Source of the DNA: Planctomycetota bacterium
GTDB lineage: Bacteria > Planctomycetota > UBA8742 > UBA2392
NCBI GenBank assembly: GCA_020848275.1
Contig: JADLAK010000024.1
Coordinates: forward strand, 29,858-93,857
Direction of reading: 5' to 3'
Length of the DNA stretch: 64,000 nt
The stretch's first letter is position 1; each line of letters starts with the position of its first letter. Below, piece after piece: positions 17,954-25,579 of the stretch. Below the pieces are notes generated by a model. It had not been told where the DNA came from and made no database searches. It saw only the letters and a list, made by a program, of their open reading frames with translations. The position numbers and the translations under genes are program-made.

Positions 17954-19138
17954 CTAGAACTTCAACGCGGCTAACCGTTCGGCGGCTTTTTTGACGTCGT
18001 CCATGCCGGGCACAAAGGCAAAGCGCACGTGGCCCGCGCCGGCGTTCACGCCGTCGACGGTGTCCGATAGCCATTCGCCGGGCGTCGTCACGATGTGCGC
18101 CTTTTCGATCAGGTAGGTCGCGAACTTCTCGCCGCTCCAGCCCTCGGGCGCCGCCTGCCACAGGTACAAGCCCGCGGGATTGGTGCATTTCTTGAGGCCA
18201 GCCGCACGCAGCGCCTTCACGATCAGATTGCGCTTACGTTTGATCATGTTGCGCAGCTTGACCACGTGCTTTTCGTCGGCCAGCGCCGCAATCGCGCCGT
18301 CCTGGACGAACGTGGGCGTGCCGCTGTCGATGTTGGTCTTGACCTTCTTGAAGACGTCGATGATGCGCTTGTCGCCCGCGGCCCAGCCCACGCGCCAGCC
18401 GGTCATGATGCTGCGCTTGGACAGCGAGTGGAACTGAACGATGCCGTCGAAGTTGTTGTCCTTGCCGAGTTCGAGCGCCGAATGCGGCGGCTCGTCGAAC
18501 CAGAGCTCGCTGTAGGCTTCGTCGCTGGCCAGGATAATCCCGTGTTTCTGGCAGAACTCGTACGCCCGCTTCAGGAAGTCGAGCGACGCGACGTAGCCCA
18601 GCGGGCTCGAAGGAGTCGTCACCCACATGATCTTGCTGCGTGAAGCGACTTCCTGCGGGATTTTCGTGAGATCGTACTCGCACTTGTTCTTGTGGTTGAC
18701 GGGCACGAAGAAGGCTTTGCCCTCGGCGAACAGCGCGCCGCGCTTGTATGGCGGATAGCCGGGCGTCGGGCAGATCACGTAGTCGCCGGGGTTTATAAAA
18801 CCTTCGTGGAAGTTGAAGATGCCTTCCTTGCTGCCCGCGGTGCTGGTGATTTGCGTCTTGGCGTCGCAGTTGACGCCAAAGCGGCCCTTCAGCCAGGCGC
18901 TGACGGCTTCGCGGAATTCGGGTGCGCCGATGTAGCTCGGGTAGCCCTCGCTCGCGCGCTTGTCGATGCCCTTCTTGCCGGCGGAACGAACCAGCGACGG
19001 GGTCGGATCAGCGTAGTCGCCGACGCCGAAGTCGATGGGGGTAATGCCCTGCTTTTTCAGTTCGGCAACTTTTTCGTCAACGGCGGCAAAGGCATAAGCG
19101 CCAATCGAGCTTACTCTGCTTGAAGGTGTCACATTCAT
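17954..19138 (-). CDS. Class I/II PLP aminotransferase (diaminopimelate/LL-DAP aminotransferase-like)
   Basis: PSYIGAPEFREAVSAWL, TSTAGSKEGIF, SDEAYSELWF, SLSKRSIMTGWRVGWAAG. Confidence 0.82.
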   Translation of the reverse strand: MNVTPSSRVSSIGAYAFAAVDEKVAELKKQGITPIDFGVGDYADPTPSLVRSAGKKGIDKRASEGYPSYIGAPEFREAVSAWLKGRFGVNCDAKTQITSTAGSKEGIFNFHEGFINPGDYVICPTPGYPPYKRGALFAEGKAFFVPVNHKNKCEYDLTKIPQEVASRSKIMWVTTPSSPLGYVASLDFLKRAYEFCQKHGIILASDEAYSELWFDEPPHSALELGKDNNFDGIVQFHSLSKRSIMTGWRVGWAAGDKRIIDVFKKVKTNIDSGTPTFVQDGAIAALADEKHVVKLRNMIKRKRNLIVKALRAAGLKKCTNPAGLYLWQAAPEGWSGEKFATYLIEKAHIVTTPGEWLSDTVDGVNAGAGHVRFAFVPGMDDVKKAAERLAALKF

Positions 19139-19145
19139 GTGTGTT

Positions 19146-19180
19146 TTAGGGATTAGGGACTAGGGATCAGGGATTAGGCT
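19146..19180. repeat. Left heptad arm flanking four-helix gene 1
   Basis: TTAGGGA TTAGGGA CTAGGGA TCAGGGA TTAGGCT. Confidence 0.9.
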
Positions 19181-19568
19181 TCTTTTTCTTCGTTGGTAAC
19201 TTTCGAGCGATCGAACGAAGGAGTCCGTTTAGCAAACGGCCAACTTCCTGCAATTGCTTCCACATCTCGCGAGCCGTTACCTTTGGGATGTACTCGCGGC
19301 GGGCGGCTAGTTCCAGATAGGTCAACGTCTCGGCCAAAGAACCTCGGGCGATATAGAGGCCCTTCAGGAATTGTTTGGGCGTATGGCCGCCCGAATGGCC
19401 TTCAGCGATGTTGGCCGGGATTGACGCGGAAGCGCGTTGCAGTTGATCAACCAGCCAATATTTGCGAAGCGACAGGATTTCGTCCGTGGTTTCGAGCATC
19501 TTGTCCGCGACATCCATCGACTTCTGCCACACCAGCAAATCGCGGAAACTCTCAATTGGCGTCGCCAT
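19167..19568 (-). CDS. Four-helix-bundle protein (23S rRNA intervening-sequence protein/Avd-like)
   Basis: SFRDLLVWQKSMDVADKM...ASIPANIAEGHSGG...FLKGLYIARGSLAETLTYLELAARREYI family signature. Confidence 0.9.
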   Translation of the reverse strand: MATPIESFRDLLVWQKSMDVADKMLETTDEILSLRKYWLVDQLQRASASIPANIAEGHSGGHTPKQFLKGLYIARGSLAETLTYLELAARREYIPKVTAREMWKQLQEVGRLLNGLLRSIARKLPTKKKKPNP

Positions 19569-19577
19569 GAGTGTATG

Positions 19578-19605
19578 CCCTGATCCCTAATCCCCAGTCC
19601 CTACC
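19578..19605. repeat. Right heptad arm flanking four-helix gene 1
   Basis: CCCTGAT CCCTAAT CCCCAGT CCCTACC, inverse of the left arm units. Confidence 0.9.
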
Positions 19606-19616
19606 CCCCGCCTCGC

Positions 19617-21125
19617 CTACGCCATGCACATCGGGCAATAAAGTTGCGGCTGGGTGGTCGCGCGGACTTCGTCGAGGCGCACCACGGGCATGTTGTGCGG
19701 CGCGTTCTTGAGCAGATCCGGGTTCTCCTTGCACTCGGCGGCGATTTTCTTCATCACGTCGATGAAGAAGTCGAGCGTCTGCTTGGATTCCGTCTCCGTG
19801 GGCTCCACCATCATCGCGCCGTGGCCGCCGGTCACGTTGGCCTGGGGGAAATAAATCGTCATCGGGTGAATGCCGTAATCGATCAGGCGCTTGGCGACGT
19901 CGATGGCGTGCAGGTGCGACTCCGCGTCCTGCTTGGCGTCGGTGAACACCACTTCGTGCGCGCAGGTCTTGTCGTTCTGGATGTGGTAATGCCCGCGCAG
20001 CTTCGCACGGATGTAGTTCGCGGCAAGCACCGCGTACTCCGCGTTGCGGCGCACGCCTTCGCGGCCAAGCTGACTCATGTAGATGTATGCCATCACGAGC
20101 GCGCCGTAGTTGCCAAAGAAGCTGCGTACTTTGCCGATGGTCTTGGGCCGCTTGAACTCGAGAGTGAACGTGCCGTCGGGTTTTTTAATCGGCCGCGGCG
20201 TGGGCAGGTAGGGCTCGAGATCTTCACGCACCGCAATGGGGCCGGCGCCGGGGCCGCCCGAACCGTGCGGCACGGAGTAAGTCTTGTGCAGGTTGAAATG
20301 CATGACGTCGACGCCGTAGTCGCCGGGGCGAACCACGCCCTGGATCGCGTTCATGTTCGCGCCGTCCATGTACAGCTTGGCGCCCGCGGCGTGCAGGATT
20401 TCGGCGATCTGGAGCATGTTCGGCTCGATCAAACCCAGCGTCGTCGGGTTGGTGATCATCATCGCCGCCGTTTGCGGCCCGACCATCGCCTTTAGTGCTT
20501 CCAGGTCACATCCACCGTCCGCATTGCTCTTCAGCGTGACGGTTTTAAAACCCGCCAGCGCCGCGGTTGCGGGGTTGGTGCCGTGGGCGCTGTCGGGAAT
20601 GATGACTTCGGTGCGGGTTTTGCCTTCGCCTTTGTCGCGGAAGAACGCCTGGATGACCATGATGCCGGTCATTTCGCCGTGCGCGCCGGCCGCGGGTTGC
20701 AGCGTGACCGCGGGCAGGCCCGAAATCTCGCGCAGGTAACCTTCGAGGTTGTACATCAACTCGATGTGGCCCTGGATGTCGGCCTCGGGCAGGTGCGGGT
20801 GAGCCTTGGTGAAGCCCGGCTTGCTGAGCAGCGTGACGTTGATTTTCGGGTTGTACTTCATCGTGCATGAACCCAGCGGATAGAAGTTCTTGTCGACGCT
20901 AAAGTTCTTGTCGGCCAGATTTTTGAAGTGGCGGACGACGTCGAGCTCGCTGAGTTCGGGCAGCTTCGCGGGTTGATTGCGCAGTTTCGCGCCCTTGAGC
21001 GCGGTCTTGACGTCGACCTTGGGCACATCGAGTTCCGGCAGCCGCAAACAGCGGCGGCCTTCGACGCTCATTTCGAACAGGAGTTGCTCGGCGGGATTCG
21101 TTACGGCGGTGGTTGCGTTAGTCAT
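19617..21125 (-). CDS. gcvPB: Glycine dehydrogenase (decarboxylating) subunit 2
   Basis: YPLGSCTMKYNPKIN, DSAHGTNPATAALAGF, HFNLHKTYSVPHGSGGPGAGPI. Confidence 0.96.
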   Translation of the reverse strand: MTNATTAVTNPAEQLLFEMSVEGRRCLRLPELDVPKVDVKTALKGAKLRNQPAKLPELSELDVVRHFKNLADKNFSVDKNFYPLGSCTMKYNPKINVTLLSKPGFTKAHPHLPEADIQGHIELMYNLEGYLREISGLPAVTLQPAAGAHGEMTGIMVIQAFFRDKGEGKTRTEVIIPDSAHGTNPATAALAGFKTVTLKSNADGGCDLEALKAMVGPQTAAMMITNPTTLGLIEPNMLQIAEILHAAGAKLYMDGANMNAIQGVVRPGDYGVDVMHFNLHKTYSVPHGSGGPGAGPIAVREDLEPYLPTPRPIKKPDGTFTLEFKRPKTIGKVRSFFGNYGALVMAYIYMSQLGREGVRRNAEYAVLAANYIRAKLRGHYHIQNDKTCAHEVVFTDAKQDAESHLHAIDVAKRLIDYGIHPMTIYFPQANVTGGHGAMMVEPTETESKQTLDFFIDVMKKIAAECKENPDLLKNAPHNMPVVRLDEVRATTQPQLYCPMCMA

Positions 21126-21138
21126 GGGTGTCTCTTTG

Positions 21139-21173
21139 GGTAGGCGTCAGGCGGCAGGCGTCAGGCAGCAGTT
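21139..21173. repeat. Left heptad arm flanking four-helix gene 2
   Basis: GGTAGGC GTCAGGC GGCAGGC GTCAGGC AGCAGTT. Confidence 0.9.
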
Positions 21174-21582
21174 AACTGCGGTCTTCTTCCGGCGGCTTGC
21201 GCTTGTTTTTCTTCATTCCTCTTTCGATCGCTTCAATCAAACCACCAAGCATCGCGCCCACTTCATCAAGCTGCTTCCAAATCGCGCGAGCGTCATCCCT
21301 AGTCACGTATCCAAGCCGAACTGCCAATTCGATCTGCGTCAGCGCTTCACCCTGCGACCCGTTGGCGATAGTCAAGCACCTGATGTAATCCGCCGGATAT
21401 CGCCTTCTCTTGTACCCCTCAGCAATGTTCGAAGGGATCGATTGCGTTGATCGCCTCAATTGACTGGTCAGGCCAAACGTCTCGAACTTCGGAAATCTCA
21501 GCGTATGCCGGTGAGTCAGTTCGACAGCGTCCATCGCCTTTTGCCAGACCTTCAGGTTGCGAAACCCAGCGTCGCTTGGCAT
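21172..21582 (-). CDS. Four-helix-bundle protein (23S rRNA intervening-sequence protein/Avd-like), second copy
   Basis: GFRNLKVWQKAMDAVELTH...QSIPSNIAEGYKRRR...LTIANGSQGEALTQIELAVRLGYV. Confidence 0.92.
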   Translation of the reverse strand: MPSDAGFRNLKVWQKAMDAVELTHRHTLRFPKFETFGLTSQLRRSTQSIPSNIAEGYKRRRYPADYIRCLTIANGSQGEALTQIELAVRLGYVTRDDARAIWKQLDEVGAMLGGLIEAIERGMKKNKRKPPEEDRS

Positions 21583-21605
21583 TGCACGCTCCGACGGATG
21601 CTTTT

Positions 21606-21640
21606 AACTGTCGCCTGCCGCCTGAAGCCTGTCGCCTTAC
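21606..21640. repeat. Right heptad arm flanking four-helix gene 2
   Basis: AACTGTC GCCTGCC GCCTGAA GCCTGTC GCCTTAC. Confidence 0.9.
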
Positions 21641-23043
21641 TTGCTTACCCCCACAGGCTTTCCAGCAAGTGCACCGGCCAATGCGGCGGCGTACTTATCA
21701 ACATCCTCCTTCGTCGTCACTTCCGTGACCGCGACGAGGTACTGGCCCTTGCGGCCCTTGCCGTATTTGTCGAGCGAGAGGCCGCCGACGATGCCCTTCT
21801 TGATCAGCTTGCGATCAAGGCCGGACGCAGCGGCAATCACGAATTCGTTGAAAACCGGCGATTCGCCGTGCAGCACTTTCACGCCTTCGACCGCCGCGAG
21901 CTTCTTCATCGCGTACTGTGTCTTGGCAATCGTGTGCTCGGCGAGTTCCATGAAGCCGTTTTTGCCCCACGCGGCCAGGTGAATCAGGGCGCGCAGCGCG
22001 CACAGCGACTGGTTGGTGCAGATGTTGCTCGTAGCCTTCTCGCGGCGGATATGCTGCTCGCGCGTCGCAAGCGCCAGCGCATAGGCGCGCTTGCCGTTGC
22101 GGTCAACGGTTTCGCTGACGATGCGGCCGGGCATCTTGCGCAGGTGTTCTTTCTTGGCGGCAAAGAAGCCAAACGCCGGGCCGCCCAGGAACTGGTGGTT
22201 GCCCAGCGGCTGGCCTTCACCGACGGCGATGTCAACGCCGGCTTCAGCGGGCGACTGCAAGTACGCAAGGCTCAGCGGTTCCGCAATCGCCTGAATAACG
22301 AGGTTCTCGTTGACCTTCGCTGCCGCGACGACGCCTTCGACGTCTTCGATCACGCCGAGGTAATTCGGTGACTGCACCGCGACGGCGCAGACGTTGCGCG
22401 TCAGCGCGGCCTTGAGCGCGTCCGCGTCAATGCGACCACTGTCTTCCGAGGCCGGGACGATCACGAGTTTGATGCCCGCGGTTTTGGCGTAGGTCTTGCA
22501 TACCGCGACGTACTCGGGGTTCACGTGGCCCGCGATCACAAACGTGCTGCGGTTTTCCTTGCGGAATTTGTCTTCGGCCACGTGCAGGCCCATCATCATG
22601 GCTTCGGCGAGCGCGCTGGCGCCGTCGTACATGCTTGCGTTGGCGACTTCGAGGCCCGTGAGCGCGCAGATTGCGCTCTGGAACTCGAAGATGAAAGTCA
22701 GCGTGCCCTGCGAACACTCGGGCTGGTAGGGCGTGTAGGCGGTGATGAATGAACCGTCATAGAGCGCGATGTGGTCCACCACCGTGCTGACGAAGTGGTT
22801 GTAGATGCCGCCGCCGCGGAAGTAGGCGTAATCGCCGGCGTTTTTTGTCTTCGCAAGCAAGCCCTCGATGTGGCGGATGACTTCGAGTTCGCCCTGGCCC
22901 TTGGGAAGCTTGAGCTTGCTGGAATCCTTCATGTCGATCCGCAGCTTCTGCGGGATGTCGTGAAAGAGTTCCTCGATCGATTTGACGCCGACAGCGGAGA
23001 GCATCTCGGCGGTTTCTTTTTGCGTATGCGGAATAAAAGGCAT
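21637..23043 (-). CDS. gcvPA: Glycine dehydrogenase (decarboxylating) subunit 1
   Basis: MPFIPHTQKETAEML start; YTPYQPECSQGTLTFIFEFQSAICALTGLEVANASMYDGASALAEA. Confidence 0.96.
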   Translation of the reverse strand: MPFIPHTQKETAEMLSAVGVKSIEELFHDIPQKLRIDMKDSSKLKLPKGQGELEVIRHIEGLLAKTKNAGDYAYFRGGGIYNHFVSTVVDHIALYDGSFITAYTPYQPECSQGTLTFIFEFQSAICALTGLEVANASMYDGASALAEAMMMGLHVAEDKFRKENRSTFVIAGHVNPEYVAVCKTYAKTAGIKLVIVPASEDSGRIDADALKAALTRNVCAVAVQSPNYLGVIEDVEGVVAAAKVNENLVIQAIAEPLSLAYLQSPAEAGVDIAVGEGQPLGNHQFLGGPAFGFFAAKKEHLRKMPGRIVSETVDRNGKRAYALALATREQHIRREKATSNICTNQSLCALRALIHLAAWGKNGFMELAEHTIAKTQYAMKKLAAVEGVKVLHGESPVFNEFVIAAASGLDRKLIKKGIVGGLSLDKYGKGRKGQYLVAVTEVTTKEDVDKYAAALAGALAGKPVGVSK

Positions 23044-23111
23044 GGGATTTGACTGCCGTATTTGCCGCGTCGGCATTCCGGGCTCAACTTTGAGTTCCGG
23101 CGTGCCAATGC

Positions 23112-23194
23112 ATGAAGAATTCAAAATTCAAAATTCAAAATTCAAAATGGACGGCCGTCCCATTTTGCATTCTTCATTTTGAATTTTGCATTGC
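23112..23194. repeat. Heptad-unit inverted repeat, no ORF inside
   Basis: ATGAAGA (ATTCAAA)x4 ATGGACG / CCATTTT GCATTCT TCATTTT GAATTTT GCATTGC, centre GGACGGCCGTCC. Confidence 0.92.
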
Positions 23195-23198
23195 TGGA

Positions 23199-23597
23199 TT
23201 AGTGCCCTTCGCTCTTGAGCTGCTGTTCGTAGCTCTCGAGCGACTTGCCCTTGTCGAGTTCCTTGACGTCCTTGGCTTTCACCTTGAGCAGCCAGCCCTT
23301 GCCGAACGCGTCTTTCTTCATGGCCTCGAAGTCGTTGGCGTCGACACCCTTGTTCACGGCGGTCACTTTACCGGTGATCGGGCTGATGAGGTCGGATACC
23401 GCCTTCACGGATTCGATTTCGCCAAACGCCTCGCCGCGCTTGACTTCGTCGCCGACTTCCGGCAGGTCGACAAAGGTCAGGTCGTTGAGCTGTTCGACGG
23501 CGAAGTCAGTGATGCCGACGATCACGGTGCCGTCTTTTTCTGCGCGGCCCCATTCGTGGGTTTCGAGGTAACGGGCGTCTTTGGGTCGGTTGGCCAT
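23199..23597 (-). CDS. gcvH: Glycine cleavage system H protein
   Basis: ETHEWGRAEKDGTVIVGITDFAVEQLNDLTFVDLPEVGDEV...GEIESVKAVSDLISPITG. Confidence 0.96.
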   Translation of the reverse strand: MANRPKDARYLETHEWGRAEKDGTVIVGITDFAVEQLNDLTFVDLPEVGDEVKRGEAFGEIESVKAVSDLISPITGKVTAVNKGVDANDFEAMKKDAFGKGWLLKVKAKDVKELDKGKSLESYEQQLKSEGH

Positions 23598-23642
23598 TTC
23601 TGTTCTCGGTTGGGTGGTTGAGTGGTCGATAGCGTTGACGTG

Positions 23643-23698
23643 GTTCGTGGTTGGCAGTTCGTGGTTCGAACCACGAATCACCAACCACCATCCACGAC
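23643..23698. repeat. Heptad-unit inverted repeat, no ORF inside
   Basis: GTTCGTG GTTGGCA GTTCGTG GTTCGAA | CCACGAA TCACCAA CCACCAT CCACGAC. Confidence 0.9.
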
Positions 23699-24814
23699 TT
23701 ATTTCTTTTTAGGCCTCGTGTAGAATGGCAGCGGGACGACCATCGCATCCAGCATCTGGTCTTCCTTCAGCTTGATCTGGAACTTGTTGCCGACGTTGGC
23801 CTGTGCGGCGGGCACGAAGCCCGTGGCGATCACCGCCTCGACCCAGGGGCCGAGCGTACCGCTGGCGATCTTGCCGACGACCTTGTTGTCCTTGACGATT
23901 TCCTGGCCTTGGCGCGGGATGCGTTTACCGGCGACGTTCAGGCCCACAAGCTTCACCTTGAGGCCGTTTTTCTTTTGCTCGTCCAGTGCGGCCTTGCCGA
24001 TGAACTCGGCCTTGTCCAGCCGCACGCCCCAGTCGAGGCCGGCTTCAAGCGGCGTGATGGTTTCTTCGAGTTCGTGGCCGTAAAGCGGCATGCCGGCCTC
24101 AAGGCGCAGCGTGTCGCGGCAGCCAAGGCCCGCGGGACCGCCGCCAAGGGACGCACTTACGCCCAGGATTTCGCGCCAGAAGTGCGCGGCTTTGTCTTTG
24201 GCCATGATCAATTCGAAGCCGTCTTCGCCGGTGTAGCCGGTGCGGCTGACGATCACGTCGGTCTCGCCGAGTACCGTGCCGCGCGTGAAGCGATAATATT
24301 TGAGGGCCTTGTGGTCGACGTTGCTGATCTTTGCCAGCACCTGCACCGAGGCCGGGCCCTGCATGGCGATCATGGCGAAGTCTTCGCTCATGTCCTTGAT
24401 GTCGAGGACGAAGCCCTTGCGCTCTTTCTCGAACCACTTCCAGATTTTGTCGCGGTTGCCGGCGTTGACGACGAACATTGTCCCTTCGTCGCCCGCCGAA
24501 TAAACCAGCACGTCATCAAGTACGCCGCCCTGGCCGTTGCACACAAGGCTGTAGCGGATGCGGCCGGGTTCCATGTCGGCGCGGCTGTTGGTGATGACCT
24601 TGTCGACGAATTTGAGCTGATCCTTGCCGCTGACCCAGTAACGGCCCATGTGGCTGACGTCGAACAAGCCCATCTTGGTGCGGACGCGGACGTGTTCTTC
24701 TTTGATGTTGGTGTAGGTGACCGGCATGTACCAGCCGGCGAAGTCGACCATTCGGGCGCCGAGCTTTTCGTGTTCGGCCTTCAGGGGTGTTTCACGCACG
24801 GTGCTTCCTTTCAA
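23699..24814 (-). CDS. gcvT: Glycine cleavage system T protein (aminomethyltransferase)
   Basis: ETPLKAEHEKLGARMVDFAGWYMPV, FDVSHMGR, RTGYTGEDGFEL, GLGCRDTLRLEAGMPLYGHEL. Confidence 0.96.
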   Translation of the reverse strand: MKGSTVRETPLKAEHEKLGARMVDFAGWYMPVTYTNIKEEHVRVRTKMGLFDVSHMGRYWVSGKDQLKFVDKVITNSRADMEPGRIRYSLVCNGQGGVLDDVLVYSAGDEGTMFVVNAGNRDKIWKWFEKERKGFVLDIKDMSEDFAMIAMQGPASVQVLAKISNVDHKALKYYRFTRGTVLGETDVIVSRTGYTGEDGFELIMAKDKAAHFWREILGVSASLGGGPAGLGCRDTLRLEAGMPLYGHELEETITPLEAGLDWGVRLDKAEFIGKAALDEQKKNGLKVKLVGLNVAGKRIPRQGQEIVKDNKVVGKIASGTLGPWVEAVIATGFVPAAQANVGNKFQIKLKEDQMLDAMVVPLPFYTRPKKK

Positions 24815-24896
24815 CCAACGGCCAATGGCCTATGCGGGGAGGATTCTTTTGCCTAGTTTTGGGCAGTTCGTCAACGAGTCGTGGCGTGGGCTTGCC

Positions 24897-24922
24897 GTAG
24901 GGACGCGGCTCAGCCGCGTCCG
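24897..24922. repeat. REP palindrome / left TIR of RAYT unit
   Basis: GTAGGGACGCGGCTCAGCCGCGTCCG. Confidence 0.9.
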
Positions 24923-24926
24923 ACGA

Positions 24927-25538
24927 TCAACCCCCCGTGTCGTCGTCCTTACCGAGTGAATCCAACCACCGATAAAAGTCATTTTCACCGGTTCTCGATT
25001 CGTTCTCCCTGTCGCGAGACCAGTTCAACGGGTTGTCGGCGATATACCGGTCTATTCTCGCGAATTCCTCAGACGTGCGAATGACGCGGTCATAGAAGCG
25101 CGGCTGCCACAGTTTCTGCTTTGGCCTAGTAAGGCCTTGTTCGCGTGCCTTGCGCGTCACGACGGACTTGAAGACGCCGACAACTGCCGAAAGAGAACCT
25201 GTTGCCAGCGGCGCGAACTTTCGCGGCTGATCGACGTTGGTACGGTTAGCCTTTTGCCGTTCAGGCAGGCGTACAATGGCGTGAAAATGATTGGGCATCA
25301 CGACATGACAGATTAAAGAGATGCCCGGGCGGTGAGTTGCCACGGCTGCCCATTCGCTGTCAACCAGCTTGCCCAGCGGCGACAGATCGTTTCGCGCCTC
25401 GGTAACGCGGCCGAACAAGCATCGCCGACCCAACACGCAAAGAGTGATGAAGTACGCGCGGGCCGCGGTGTAATCGAAGTACGGAAGTCGGGCTGATTCT
25501 CGTTCGGGATGACCTGAGGGTTGGAAGGGTTTGGGCAT
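24927..25538 (-). mobile_element. REP-associated tyrosine transposase (RAYT, Y1/IS200-like)
   Basis: YFITLCVLGRRCLFG, CHVVMPNHFHAIV (HUH-like motif), SVVTRKAREQG, WQPRFYDRVIRTSEEFARIDRYIADNPLNW. Confidence 0.93.
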
Positions 25539-25546
25539 TTGTGCGG

Positions 25547-25572
25547 CGGACGCGGCAGAGCCGCGTCCCTAC
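25547..25572. repeat. REP palindrome / right TIR of RAYT unit
   Basis: CGGACGCGGCAGAGCCGCGTCCCTAC, reverse complement of 24897-24922 with one mismatch. Confidence 0.9.
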
Positions 25573-25579
25573 GTCGGTG

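Noticed and set aside
19146-21640. Possible diversity-generating retroelement because of two Avd-like four-helix proteins
   Set aside because: No reverse transcriptase ORF, template repeat or variable repeat with A-biased differences seen in the window; the Avd-like fold is shared with the 23S IVP family.
23112-23194. CRISPR-like short direct repeats
   Set aside because: Units are 7 nt with no spacers and arms are inverted; no cas genes nearby.
24927-25538. Autonomous IS200/IS605 insertion sequence
   Set aside because: Protein motifs and flanking REP palindromes fit a RAYT (domesticated, REP-associated) better; no TnpB present.
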